DNA of 64,000 nucleotides from Platanthera guangdongensis (taxonomy: Eukaryota; Streptophyta; Magnoliopsida; Asparagales; Orchidaceae): positions 18,401,059-18,465,058 of the forward strand of contig CM077152.1 of NCBI GenBank assembly GCA_039583875.1, in the 5' to 3' direction. Below are positions 20,181 through 30,618 of the stretch, piece by piece. A model generated the notes under the pieces. It was not told the DNA's origin. It was given only the letters and a program-made list of their open reading frames with translations, and did not search any database. How positions within the stretch are numbered: position 1 is the stretch's first letter; every line of letters begins with the position of its first letter. The position numbers and the translations under genes were made by a program.

Positions 20181-21501
20181 TAGAGTTGTCACTTAAAACC
20201 GAAAACTGTAAACCAAACCGGAACCGAACCAGAACCGCAAAGAGCCGGATTGAACCGTTTGCAAATTATTCGGGTTCTGGTTTGAATTTTGGAACCGTGA
20301 ACAACTTTGGTTCGGGTGTGGTTCTTACATTTTATTATCCGGACCGGAACCGAAACCACAACATACAAGTCTCAAGCGGTTTCAAGATTTTTGGACCCGA
20401 TCCGAACCGGACTGAAGTAGAACCAAACCGCAACCCGTTTATTATTATTAATTTTATTATAATATTGTAATAATTTTATAATCTATCTATAATATTTATA
20501 CTTATTATCAGGGGTGAAACTGGTGCAGTTTGAACACAAACCGTAATCGTGCCAAAATTTGTCGGTTTTGGACGGAACAAAACCACACCAAAACCTCACA
20601 GCACCAAAACCGTGTGATATGGTTTGACATTGATGCGGTTTGAAATCACTTTTTACAGTACAGTTTTGATATTTATACAGTTATATAATATATTTTCAAT
20701 TTTATTACATATTTTTCTGAAATATTTTATTTTAAAAATATAGAAGGTATACAATTATTATTAAATAGTAATCATGAAAGACACAAATAATTGTAGCTGA
20801 TTATTACGGTTGCGTAAACTGACGAGATGCGCGCAAGCCGACTAGACTTTGTGACAAGTCTTTACGCGTAGAAAGGCGATAGATACTAGCCCACATATCG
20901 TGGAAGAGACCGACGAGGAGTGCACAACTTAATTATTTTTATTTCGTTTTTTTTTTTTTAGTTTTACTATTTGCAAACATCTTTTATTTCATTCCGTCAA
21001 GTTTGGTTTTGTTTTAGTTGGAAACCATTTGAACTGAACCGAACCACATAAAAGCATGTCGACGAGACGGGCACAAGGCAACTAGACGTCGTAGCAAGTC
21101 TACACGCGTAGAAAAGCGACATATACTAGCCTACCGATCGTGGAAGAGACCGTCGCGGAGTGTGCAACTTAATTATTTCTATTTTGAAGGTGTTTTGAGT
21201 TTTTTGCAGACCGTTTTTATATCATTCTGTCAAATTTAGTTTAAGTTTTAGTTGGAACCGATTGGAACCGGATCGAACCGCATAGAACCGGACCGAACTG
21301 TTAGTGACCGATTTGGTTTTGGTTCTTGTTAAACCGTAACCGGAACCGTTGACACGACGGTTCCAAATATTATGGTGGAACCGGAACCAGAATCGGTCAA
21401 ACCAAATAAGGTTTTGGTTCTAACCTGAAGAACCGTTAAATTAGCGATTTGGTTCACGGTTTTAGTAGAACCAAAACCGAACCGGAATCGTGACAGCTCT
21501 A
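20181..21501. mobile_element. hAT-type non-autonomous DNA transposon (1321 bp)
   Basis: The termini are TAGAGTTGTCAC and the inverse of TAGAGCTGTCAC. A perfect 8-bp TSD CTCACAAG lies at 20173-20180 and 21502-21509. Both subterminal parts are packed with GGTTC/GAACC motifs (AACCGGAACCGAACC type). No transposase is present. The frame at 20138-20470 is Asn/Arg/Thr-rich because it reads these motifs and is not a gene. It shares the motif style of the hAT at 4337-5567 but has different ends. Confidence 0.9.
20821..21200. repeat. Two copies of an internal repeat, period 240 bp
   Basis: GACGAGATGCGCGCAAGCC... at 20821 returns as GACGAGACGGGCACAAGGC... at 21061. The shared core contains CTAGAC, ACGCGTAGAAA, ATACTAGCC and CGTGGAAGAGACCG, ending in CAACTTAATTATT. 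Confidence 0.85.
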
Positions 21502-21509
21502 CTCACAAG

Positions 21510-22681
21510 CCTCTCTCAGGATACTTGAGCTGGCATGATGTCTTCAAAATTTACTGCATTATGAGAAAGTACTTATACCCACACCTTTTTGTCTCAGTTG
21601 GTATTTTATGCTTCTTTCACTACTACATATAGAGCCTTTGTTCCATCTCTGTCCTCTACTTTTTATCTCATCATCCTGGCAGGAAGCCCTTTATCACCCA
21701 GAAGTGGCAAGAAGTCATGCTCGAAGAAATGAAGGTCCTTGAAAAAAATTGTACATTGAATCTTGTGCATCTCCCTCAGGAAAACATAGTTGTTGGATGT
21801 AAGTGAGTGTTTGTTGTCAAACAAAACATCCAGGGAATTGTTAAGAGATACAAGGGAAGGGTGGTTGCCATAAGATACGCTCACACTGCTGGGATCGATT
21901 ATTAGGAGACGCTTGCTCTTGTAAAAAAGATGAACTTCATGAGAATTCTCATGTCATGTGTTGCATGTAAGAATAGAACCTCAGTCAGGTAGATGTGAAG
22001 AAGGCATTCCTTCATTGGGGCCTAGAACAGGAAGTGTATATGTCCCTACCTTCTAGACTTTCCCAGAAGGATCTGAAGGGAAGGTCTGAAAGCTAACAAA
22101 AGTTTATACAACCTCAAACAACCTTCTAGAGCTTGGTTTGGGAGAGTTCACAAGGTCATGAGGACCTTTGGATATACTCAAAATAATGTGGATCATACTC
22201 TATTCATCCATTATAGTTTATGTGGACGACATTGTTATAACAAAAGATAATCTGGAACAAATTCAAACTATAAAAGAAAGTTTAGCTAGAGAATTTGACG
22301 TAAAGGACTTAGGAAACCTCAAGTATTTTAAGGGCATTGAAGTCGACATATCCAGGCATGGGATTTTTATCTTACGGAGGAAGTATATTCTTGATTTAAT
22401 TGAGAAATCGAAAATGAGTGGGTCTAGACCTGCCAACACCCATATCGAAGCAAACCACAGGCTACGGAGAGAAGACAAAGAAACAATTGCGGACATCCCT
22501 AGTTCTCAGACATTAGTGGGGAAGTTGATTTACTTGTCACATACATGTCTAGATATTTCATATGTCGTTGTAGTGGTCTGACCGTACATGCACTCCTGGG
22601 AACGATATCATACTCTCACTGAATGATAAGCCAAATATTGTTTACATAGATGCAAACTGGGCGAGATTGGTTGATGATTGA
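21510..22681 (+). pseudogene. Copia relic, piece 3: RT and start of RNase H
   Basis: The same Copia continues after the hAT. Broken frames at 21660-22160 cover the RT N-terminus. The clearest part, 22168-22581, holds the catalytic box VYVDDIVITKDN, then LAREFDVKDLGNLKYFKGIE, RRKYILDLIEKSKMSG and GKLIYLSHTCLDISYVV. The RNase H begins near 22640 (VYIDANWARLVDD) and is cut at 22681 by the LTR fragment that follows. Many stops make it a relic. Confidence 0.88.
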
Positions 22682-22682
22682 C

Positions 22683-23146
22683 GAGGAATTCCTCGCGAGA
22701 TCAGCATCGACTTCGAATACGGAAAGGCGTCTCTTTCTGTGTGTAATTTGTTTCTATCTCTTTATGTTGTGTGTTTCTAAATTTTCTCATTAGGTTAAAT
22801 AGCTCATTGTTGGGTTTTCGGCTGAATTTTGTCAGCGAATGCTACGTCGAAAAACTCCAAACGGAAATGTATTTGGAGTTCACGATTTCCGTTTAGCTAC
22901 GACAAGGGGAACGAAACGAAGTTGCGAACTTCCTTCCCGAATTTAGAATTGAACCTGTGATTCAAGAAAATTCATTTTTTAACAAATAGTTTTTTTGTGC
23001 TTTCCAAAATCAAAGTTGTTTAATTTCAAAATCTGCGCAACGCCAACTCTAATCTGTTTACAAATTTAATTTAATCATCGCACGCATTTAAGATTTCCTA
23101 GAGAAAAGGCGACAGGCACACAAACCCTACGCGTCGTCCTGCATCA
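22683..23146 (+). repeat. Truncated LTR, inverted copy of the LTR at 37090
   Basis: This stretch is the reverse complement of about 37090-37540 with many substitutions. Shared landmarks are GGAAGGAAGTTCGCAACTT, CGGAAATCGTGAACTCCAAA and the end CGTCGTCCTGCATCA. It runs in plus orientation and lacks the first three quarters of the LTR. It lies between the Copia relic and a mid-gag start, so it marks an old junction. Confidence 0.85.
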
Positions 23147-23640
23147 CCATTGTCACTGCTTCCCGTTTCAAGGTGGGCATACGATCTGAGATTCAGAGAG
23201 AGCTGATTCCCCGCCGAGTAGAAACTGTTGATCGGATTTTTCAACTCGCCCTCGACTACTAGCAGTACCTTCGGTCATCTAGCACGAGGCATTTCTCCTC
23301 TCAGACTGATATCTCGACTTATAAGAAACCCTCCCCGCCCCAGACCACCGTGGTCGAGCGCCCATGTGCTCCCACGTTCCCCCACGGACACGAAGGGCAA
23401 GGTCGTTGCCGCTGATGACCAGCGTTCTGGGGGTATTTTATGTTATAGATGTTCGGGCAGAGGACACGTGGTGGCGCAATGCCCCACGCGAAACCCGCTA
23501 GTTGAGGACGGGGAGCAGGGTTTAGAGGAAGATGAGGAGGTTACTGAGGAGATCACAGCTACTATCGAGGAGGGATGGGAGAGTGACGTTGAGCGATCCT
23601 TGGAGATGAGAGTGATTAGGCGTCTCCTGCATACCACAAG
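23147..23640 (+). pseudogene. Gag C-terminal half with zinc knuckle
   Basis: The reading starts inside the capsid (TASRFKVGIRSEIQRELIPR) and is broken by a stop in 'LDY*QYL' near 23260. After a shift, the frame 23228-23737 holds CYRCSGRGHVVAQC, a complete CX2CX4HX4C knuckle, followed by an acidic tail (EEDEEVTEEITATIEEG). The protein would bind element RNA. The opposite frame at 23443-23796 is a shadow. Confidence 0.88.
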
Positions 23641-23644
23641 TACA

Positions 23645-24060
23645 GATGGGATTGGCACGACACTACCATATTTTATACTTACTTTCCTAATGCATGCGGT
23701 CCCTGCAAGCTTGTCATTGACAGTGGAAGTTGTGTGAACATAGTGGCCCAGAAGGGTCTTGACCGCATGTAGGTGAAGGCAAAGCCTCACACCCACCCTT
23801 ATCGTGTTGTCTGGGTTGACAAGACTGCAGTTCAGGTTACCCAGCGCTGTCTCGTCCCAATCAGCATCGCCTCATTTCAGGATCAGGTCTGGTGTAACGT
23901 CATTCTCATGGACGTTGTTCATGTGCTGCTTGGCCGCCCCTGGCTATTTGATCGTGACGTCACGTGTTTCGACCGCCCGAACACGTGTGACTTTTATGAT
24001 AAGGGACGAAGATTACGTCGTCGCCTACGCAACCAAAGGGGAAACCCAAGGGTCAGATTG
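23645..24060 (+). pseudogene. Aspartic protease
   Basis: The plus strand reads CGPCKLVIDSGSCVNIVAQK with the catalytic DSG, then after a stop near 23770 KPHTHPYRVVWVDKTAVQVT and VIMDVVHVLLGRPWLFDRDV. The latter parts lie in the open frame 23773-24087. The domain is close to full length but has at least one stop. Confidence 0.88.
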
Positions 24061-24083
24061 AGCCTTCCGCGAGCACGAGCACC

Positions 24084-25108
24084 TTGAGGCTCCTACATAT
24101 CTTGAGGCGAGGAGAGTTCTTGCGAGATAGAATTGAGTCTGATATCATTTTCGTCGTGTCGGCCACCATGGCTTCTGAGAGCCCCCCTGAGGACCACCCC
24201 CTTACAGTGCGTCCCCTTTTAGCTGAGTTTGCGGATATCATGTCTGATGAGTTGTCCGATGAGCTGCCCCCTCCACGGGACATTCAACATGTTATTGATC
24301 TCGTCCTGGAGGCTTCCCTCCCGAACCTGCCCCATTATCGTATGCACCCTGATGAGCACACTGAGCTCAAGAGGCAGGTAGACGAGCTTCTTCGAAAGCA
24401 TTTTATTCGTGAGAGTTTGAGTCTGTGTGCGGTTCCCGCCCTTCTTACCCCTAAGAAGAACGGTAGTTGGCGTATGTGCATCGACGGTTGCGTCATTAAT
24501 AAAATCACGATTAAGTATCGTTTCCCCATCCCGAGACTCGATGACTTGTTGGATACTATGTCCAGTGCCCAGATTTTTTCCAAGATCGTAGCGGGTACCA
24601 TCAAATACGAGTTCGCGATGGAGACAAATGGAAGACGGCCTTTAAGACCAAGGATGATCTGTATGAGTGGCTGGTCATGTCATTTGGTTTATCTAATGTC
24701 TCGAGTACTTTTATGAGAGTTATGACGCAGGTGTTGCGACCCTACATGGGCAAGTTTCTGGTAGTGTATTCCGACGATATACTGATCTATAGCCAGACTC
24801 AGGCCGATCACCTTGATTATTTGAGGCTTCTCTTTGGAACCCTCCGCCGAGAGAAATTATATGTGAACTTAAAGTAATGCTCCTTCCTCTCGGAGTCGGT
24901 TCACTTTTTGGGCCTCATTGTGTCGTCTATTGGTGTTTTTGTTGACCCTGAGAAGGTCAAATCTATTCGCGTCTGGCCTGCACCAGCAAATATTCACGAG
25001 TTTCGCAGTTTTCACGAGCTTGTCACCTTATACAGGAGGTTTGTCCTGGGGTTCAGTACGATTATGGCTCCATTCAGGAGTTGCCTGAAGAAAGGAGAAT
25101 TTCAGTGA
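24084..25108 (+). pseudogene. Gypsy reverse transcriptase with a central deletion/frameshift
   Basis: The frame 24084-24716 carries LPPPRDIQHVIDLVLEASL, NLPHYRMHPDEHTEL, WRMCIDGCVINKITIKYRFP and stops making sense after AQIFSKI at about 24590, where the [10 protein letters not shown] block is disrupted by a short deletion. The frame 24677-24877 resumes with [20 protein letters not shown] and the active-site box, here [13 protein letters not shown] or YFDD is usual; the second residue is Ser. A stop follows LYVNLK at 24875. The frame 24908-25108 carries the thumb/connection part ([18 protein letters not shown]). Confidence 0.92.
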
Positions 25109-25573
25109 ACCCCCGCAGCCACTAGAGCGTTTGAAGAGATCAAAGAGAGATTGACGACGGCCCCCGTTCTGAGACTTCCCGATTTTAGTCGTCCGTTCGA
25201 GGCCGCATGTGACGCTTCTGGTGTAGGTATTGGTGGCGTATTGAGCCAGGAGGGACATCTAGTTTCCTACTTTAATGATAAACTGAATGGAGCCAAGCAA
25301 AAATACTCGAAATATGATCGAGAATTTTATGTTATTGTCCAATCTCTACGCTACTGGAGGCACTATCTCCTCCCCCATGAGTTTGTGCTCTATTCAGACC
25401 ACCAGGCGTTACGTTATTTGGATTCGCAACGCAAGTTGGGACACCGGCATGTCAAGTGGGTCGAATACCTACAGGACTTTCACTACGTTCTCAAACACCA
25501 AGCTGGTGTTGAGAACAAGCCGGCCGACACTTTGAATCATCGTGTCTCCTTGCTCCAAACGATGACCGCATGA
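25109..25573 (+). pseudogene. RNase H domain
   Basis: The open frame 25151-25573 (141 codons) shows TTAPVLRLPDFSRPFEAACD, ASGVGIGGVLSQEG, KYDREFYVIVQSLRYWRHYL and [20 protein letters not shown]. The acidic residues of the active site (Asp in CDASG, Glu in DREFY, Asp in YSDHQ) are present, so this domain looks complete. It would degrade RNA in RNA-DNA hybrids. A stop just upstream (near 25106) separates it from RT. Confidence 0.9.
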
Positions 25574-26157
25574 GTGGACGGGATTGGGAGAGTGATCCTA
25601 GATTACCTGACATGCCCTGGTTTTGGCGAGATCTATTCTGCTTTGTCCCGAGACCCCCCGAACCCTGTTGAGGGCTATCAGATCTTTGAGGGATATCTGT
25701 ACCGGGGCTCCCGCATATGTATACCCCAGACTTCCTATCGTGATTACCGGATTTGGGTTTTGCATGTGGGGGGAGCCGCTGGGCACTTTGAGCGAGATAA
25801 GTCAATTGTCATTGTTGAGGACAGCCTCTACTAGCCCGGTCTCAAAAAGGATGTGGCCCGCGTTTTTGCCACTGTCGTATCTGTCAGACGGCAAAGGGCA
25901 CAAAGCAAAACAAGGGTCTATACATGCCTTTACCAGTCACACATCGCCCTTGAGAGGACATCAGCATGGACTTCGTGCTCGGGCTTTCCCGCACTCTTCA
26001 TCGACACGATTCCATCTTCGTGGTGGTTGATCGGTTTTTGAAGATGACGTATTTTATCGCTTGCCGCAAGACGGCGGATGCCTCACAAGTAGCATCCATC
26101 TTTATAAGGGACGTTTTTAGACTACATGGTCTACCTAAATCTATCATCTCAGACCGC
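25574..26157 (+). pseudogene. Integrase zinc module and first half of core
   Basis: The frames 25574-25834 and 25966-26157 give the zinc-binding region (WVLHVGGAAGHFERDKS) and then the core with its first catalytic Asp ([37 protein letters not shown]) and the second in [10 protein letters not shown]. The region 25835-25960 is frameshifted. The element at 26158-26865 then splits the core, and coding resumes with DCNVRFMGYF at 26874. Confidence 0.88.
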
Positions 26158-26865
26158 CTATGTTGTCAAAGGCGCAAAGGGCTCCTGGAGCCCGCAGACG
26201 CGCGTCTGAGGCACATGAGGCACAAAAATGGGGGGGGGGGGGAAGGAAATTGAGCGAATTGGGCGCGCAATTCGCGGAAATTGAGCGAATTGGGCGCGCA
26301 ATTCGCGGAAATTTAGCGGATTGGGCGCGCAATTCGCGAAAATTAAGCGGATTGGGCGCGCAATTCGCGAAAATTGAGCGGATTGGGCGCGCAATTCGCG
26401 AAAATTGAGCGGATTGGGCGCGCAATTCGCGAAAATTGAGCGGATTGGGCGGCCAATTCGCGGAAATTGAGCGAATTGGGCGGCCAATTCGCTGAAATTG
26501 AGCGAATTGGGCGGCCAATTCGCTGAAATTGAGCGAATTGGGCGCCAAATTCGTTGCAATTCACTCAATTTCAGCGAATTGGGCGCCCACTTCAGTCAAT
26601 TTCAGCGAATTGGGCGAGCAAGTGGCTCAATTTCAGCGAATTGGACGTCCAAGTGCCTCTAGGGGTGCCTCGTGTGCGTCTGAGATCATGTTTTTGCTCA
26701 TCTCAAAAAAAAATTTGAAAAAAACACCTTGAAAGGCTCAGGCGCGCCTTTGGTGCGTCTGGGAGCCTGTAAGGCGCGCGCCTGGGCCCATCGCCCGCCT
26801 CAGCACAGCTGAGGCGCGGCGGGCTGCGCCCGGCGCGCGCCTAGGCGCATGCCATGACAACATAG
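26158..26865. mobile_element. hAT-like palindromic-array element (708 bp)
   Basis: The termini CTATGTTGTCA (left) and its inverse TGACAACATAG (right) are flanked by an 8-bp duplication with one difference, CAGACCGC (26150-26157) and CAGACTGC (26866-26873). The interior is an array of 31-bp palindromic units followed by a GC-rich part of GGCGCGCC-type words. It interrupts the integrase core. No transposase is coded. The TSD length suggests hAT, but the ends are not the common TAGGGGTG type. Confidence 0.82.
26247..26650. repeat. 31-bp tandem repeat array, about 13 units
   Basis: Each unit contains GAATTGGGCGCGCAATTC or a variant, a near-palindrome with 6-base arms. Left-hand units keep GCGCGC in the loop; units from about 26450 on carry GGCGGCC or GGCGCCC. 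Because 31 is not divisible by three, all frames are open and repeat every 31 codons, which explains the long Arg/Ile/Ala/Gln-rich frames on both strands. Confidence 0.93.
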
Positions 26866-26873
26866 CAGACTGC

Positions 26874-27101
26874 AATGTTAGATTCATGGGTTATTTTTGA
26901 AAAACCCTATGACGTAAGACTGGCACTATTCTTAGGTTTTCCTCGGCATATCACCCACAGTCGGACGGGCAGACTGAGGAAGTCAACCGTAGTTTAGGGA
27001 ACTTATTGTGATGTCTAGTAGGAGAGCATGTAGGTAGTTGGGATCTTAACCTTCTATTCGCAGAGTTTGCCTACAACAGTTCAGTCAATAGGTCTACTGG
27101 G
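26874..27101 (+). pseudogene. Integrase core, second half
   Basis: The reading continues the core after the insertion: CNVRFMGYF, then [20 protein letters not shown], where the catalytic Glu sits in QTEEVN. GEHVGSWDLNLLFAEFAYNS follows. There are stops at 'GYF*KTL*' and near 27007. With the first half this shows the core was once complete. Confidence 0.85.
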
Positions 27102-28022
27102 TTGAGTCCATTTCATGTAGTGTCAAGTTATGACCCTAGAAAGCCTATAGACCTCATTCCTAGCCCTTTAGAGTCACGCCCTAGTGTGTCTGTCGAGCCT
27201 TTTGCACGACATTTGCATGAGTTGCATGAGCCAGTCTGCCGACGGATAATAACGAGCAATGATAATTATAAAACACATGCAGATAAGAGAAGGCGGGAAG
27301 AAATATTTCAAGTAGGCGAGAAGGTAATGCTGCGAGTCCGCACTGAGAGGCTCCCTTCGGGGCCTACCAAAAAACTAAGCGTCGGGCGAATGGGCCCCTA
27401 CTCTATTATAATTCGTATTGGGTCAAACGCCTACCGGCTCGATATTCCGGCATGAGAATTCATCCAGTATTTAATGCTGAGAATCTCACGTCATACTACA
27501 AGCCTCGCGAGTATATGGAACTGAGCAGTGGAGACACGCAGCCACCCCTACCCCCACTCTCGTTATCTTTCCACTCTCATAGCCCACCTTCGTCTGATAG
27601 CCACCACGGCACGTCCATTACAGAGACTCACCCACCTGGGGATTCTTCTACGTTCCACCGTTGACACCGGCAATCCCACCGGGATCCACCACTCGAGAAA
27701 TGAGCGATGAGAGCATCACAGAGATCAGATCCCACCAGTTCGTTCCCACCATAGACGAGTCGCGATGTCGTTACTTGGTACATTGGCATGTGGTTACTTG
27801 GTACATTGGCAGGGCTGCCTAGATGCAGATGACGCTTGGATACTACCCGCAGAGCTCGGCCGACTCGCCCCTGGACTTCGACTTCAGTACGATCGTCTTC
27901 ATTCATCAGAGATAAAGGATTTTCAGTCCGGGGGAGTTGATGGGGAGCCATCAGATCGTGTACCAGGAGAGGTTCACCGCAAGGCGGGACCTACGCTCGT
28001 ATTTTCGCGCAGGAAGGCATGA
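27102..28022 (+). pseudogene. Integrase C-terminus and chromodomain; stop inside the 3' LTR
   Basis: The frame 27102-27455 holds SPFHVVSSYDPRKPIDLIPS, EKVMLRVRTERLPSGPTKKL and the conserved Gly-rich turn GPYSIIIRIGSNAYRLDIP. After a stop, 27452-27664 has VFNAENLTSYYKPREY and a Pro/Ser linker. 27765-28022 holds the chromodomain (YLVHWQGCLDADDAWILPAE, LGRLAPGLRLQYDRLHSSE). The last 82 bases of this frame lie in the LTR (27938 on), as in the relative at 6979-7911. A 23-base tandem duplication near 27774-27812 sits just before the chromodomain core. Confidence 0.9.
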
Positions 28023-29115
28023 TCGAATCGCCGATCCGACTCCGCGGATGTTTCCGAATTGTCGCCGCGAGTCAAAACCATATATTATTTTAGTACTTTT
28101 ACATTTATTTTCATGTATTTTGAGGGCCTCGCCTCCGGCCAATCATAGTCGTTGATTGCGGGATGTCCTAGTTTGTTTTTCTTATAAAAAGGAGAGTAGG
28201 GGCTGGTTTTGAGATTCATTGCAGGTTTTGGAGAGATTATTCCCGGAAATCCGCGATCACCCCTCGGTGCCGACGTCGTGAAACCCTAGGTGACGACTCC
28301 TAGGCGCTCAAACTCCTCTCCAGGATACTACCCATCCTTAGCCTTCATTCTCCCCTTCAAAAAACCCTAGCCGCACCCTCCTCAAGCCTCCCCACCACCA
28401 CCAATCTTCCCTGCACAGCCGGCTGCCTGCTGCAGGCCGCCCGCCCTATTCCCTCCAACCGGCTGCCCGTCGGTTCTCTCTCTCCCCACCGCCAACGCCC
28501 CCCCTCTCCACACCACCCCAGACCCCAACCAACACCACCTTCCCCTTCTCCTACAATCGACTCCTCACAAACCGTCGGCAAGGCCGCCAACTTCCATCCT
28601 TCCCGTGGATCCACTACAAACAACCCTAATTTTCAAATCAGTCCAGATTTGGAAATTTCAGCCTCTGATTCGCCTTCCTCTCCACTCACACTTCATTTCT
28701 TAGCCCGGATCCGCTCTCAAACATCAGATCCACCCAAGCCTTGGCCGGATATACTCCCTCATGGTTGGATCTATCTATTTCTGACCCAATCTCGCCATCC
28801 ACCGCCGAGGACAGCCACCGTCATCATTTCCACGTCCCCGGCTCCACGTTTGATCGCCACTCCCCGCATCCGGATCAAAAATCTCTGGTGTCTCGGTCAG
28901 CCCGCTACTTTGGTGAGTGTCTTGTTTTATTGGTTTATGACATTTGACATTATTATTGGATTGGTTATTGTGTTTGGCCTATATACGAACTTGTAGTTTT
29001 TGTAGCGATATACTTACAATTTGCAGGTGGGATTTATTCGCCGCACGCTTAACTTTGGCTCTCCGAGTGGAGGAAGCAATTAAATAATTGCTGAATTGAA
29101 TGTTTGTTTATTTAC
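27938..29115 (+). repeat. Chromovirus LTR, left part (interrupted by Copia)
   Basis: The LTR begins TGATGGGGAGCC after the polypurine tract TCCGGGGGAG. It contains TTATAAAAAGG as a TATA region near 28182 and a long C-rich transcribed part. It stops at 29115 (TTTAC, the Copia TSD) and resumes at 34212. Frames at 28357-28996 are accidental. Confidence 0.9.
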
Positions 29116-29231
29116 TGTTGAGGAAAAGAATCAATTACACATTCATTACATTAGAGGCTCCTATATATATATGGGTGTACATGACGAAAATACAGTAACA
29201 ATAAAACTCATTATTCTACCATATTCCAATA
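29116..29231 (-). repeat. Copia 3' LTR (116 bp)
   Basis: TGTTGAGGAAAAGAATC...CCAATA on the plus strand, with a TATATATATA run as promoter. It is followed by CTCCCCCTCAAG, the polypurine tract of the minus strand. Confidence 0.92.
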
Positions 29232-29238
29232 CTCCCCC

Positions 29239-29697
29239 TCAAGTTGGGTGTGTAATGTTTGTCATGTCCAACTTGTTCAGTATTTTGTCAAACGAGTTCT
29301 GACCCAGCCCTTTGGTAAGCACATCTGCAAGCTGCTGATTTGATGGAACAAATGAGATACTCACAATCCCCCTAGCAATATTTTCCTTGATGAAGTGTAT
29401 GTCAATCTCCACGTGCTTGGTGCGATCGTGTTGCACCGGATTGTGGGCAATGTTGATCGCAGATTTGTTATCGCAATAGATTCTAATTGGACTGTCACAC
29501 TTCGCGCCAAGGTCCTTCATGATCGTCTGGATCCACAACCCTTCACATAGCTCTTGTGTCATAGCACGAAATTCTGCCTCTGTGCTGGATCTGGCAACAT
29601 GTTTCTTGCATCTCCAGGTTGCCAAATTACCCCCCAACAAGGGAACAGTACCCTGATGTTGACCTCCGGTCATCAACTGATCATGCCCAGTCCGCAT
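29239..29697 (-). pseudogene. Copia RNase H
   Basis: The 152-codon minus frame reads GNLATWRCKKHVARSSTEAE, ELCEGLWIQTIMKDLGAK, IYCDNKSAINIAHNPVQHDR, TKHVEIDIHFIKENIA and LADVLTKGLGQ. The catalytic Glu (STEAEFR) and Asp (YCDNKSA) are present; the first part with DADWAG is at 29681-29720 in an overlapping frame. A frameshift near 29690 separates it from RT. It would finish cDNA synthesis in the particle. Confidence 0.92.
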
Positions 29698-30609
29698 CTG
29701 TATAGACCTCTACGGCCAATGCCTCATTGGGTGGGAACAAAATTCCCTTGCCAGGAGTGGATTTGAGGTACCTCAGAACTCTGTGTGCAGCATCCAGGTG
29801 ATGTGATCTAGTTGAATGCATGTACTGACTAAGGACCCCTACAACATAGGAAATGTCTGGTCGAGTGTAAGAGAGATAGATAAGCTTTCTCACCAATCGT
29901 TGGAAGCCAGGTACGTCATCAACGACTTCTCTTCCATCTCTTCCAAGTTTGTGATTGACCTCAATTGGGGTATCAGCTGGACTGCACCCGAGCATTCCAG
30001 TCGTCTCAAGCAAGTCTAGAACATACTTCCTTTGAGATATAAAGATCTCATGCTTGGATCTAGCCACCTCGATGCCCAGAAAATACTTGAGGGGGACAAG
30101 ATCCTTCACTTCAAATTCCTGAGACAATGTTCAACCGCTTTGGTATCATCGTCGGTTATTACTATATCATCTACATAGACTATGAGAGAAGCCACCTTAC
30201 CGTCACTATGTTTCACAAACAAGGTGTGATCAGCATTGCTCTGTTTGTACCCGAAAGAGATCATAGCCCGGTGAAATCTCCTGAACCACGCACGTGGAGA
30301 TTGCTTCAAGCCATACAGAGATTTCTTCAACCTACAAACTTTCTCCGCTGATCCTTCTTGGCTAACACCAGGAGGTAAGGACATGTAGACTTCCTCCTCA
30401 AGGTCACCATGGAGAAATGCGTTCTTCACATCCAACTGAAGGAGACTCCCCCTTTTACACACTACACATGAAAACAAGATCCTGATGGAGTTCATTTTTG
30501 CCACTGGTGCAAATGTCTCCTGATAGTAAATGCTCGATGTCTGCGTATATCCTCTCGCCACTAACCTGGCTTCGTATCGTTCCACAAGACCTTGCGAGTT
30601 TTGCTTCAC
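29681..30609 (-). pseudogene. Copia reverse transcriptase
   Basis: Two overlapping minus frames, 30106-30609 and 29681-30127. The first holds ERYEARLVARGYTQTSSIYY, ETFAPVAKMNSIRILFS, LQLDVKNAFLHGDLEEEVYM, GLKQSPRAWFRRFH and the catalytic box IVYVDDIVITDDD. The second continues with SQEFEVKDLVPLKYFLGIEV and RKLIYLSYTRPDISYVVGVL. One frameshift near 30110 breaks the protein, and the junction to the upstream frame near 30615 has a stop. Catalytic residues are all visible. Confidence 0.94.
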
Positions 30610-30618
30610 AGAGAAAAC

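Larger units (their letters stand above)
23147..28022 (+). mobile_element. Chromovirus Gypsy relic, 5'-truncated, plus strand
   Basis: Gag (from mid-capsid), protease, RT, RNase H, integrase and chromodomain follow in order. The family is that of the inner element at 5927-12980, judged by the shared protein blocks. The 5' LTR and gag N-terminus are missing. The integrase is split by the element at 26158-26865. The 3' LTR starts at 27938 and is followed by a second gag instead of host DNA. Confidence 0.92.

Noticed and set aside
20138..20470. 110-codon frame rich in Asn/Arg/Thr
   Set aside because: It reads the AACCGGAACCG-type subterminal motifs of a hAT element and starts outside it.
20512..20540. 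CAGGGGTGAAACTGG as the end of a further nested hAT inside 20181-21501
   Set aside because: No matching inverted end or 8-bp duplication could be found.
22263..22496. Minus frame opposite the Copia RT
   Set aside because: Antisense shadow of the clear RT coding strand (YVDD box on plus).
26144..26568. Overlapping open frames of 82-136 codons on both strands
   Set aside because: They are translations of the 31-bp palindrome array in different frames and carry no domain.
26247..26650. Regular repeat array as a possible CRISPR
   Set aside because: Units are contiguous with no unique spacers, and the surrounding sequence is a plant retrotransposon.
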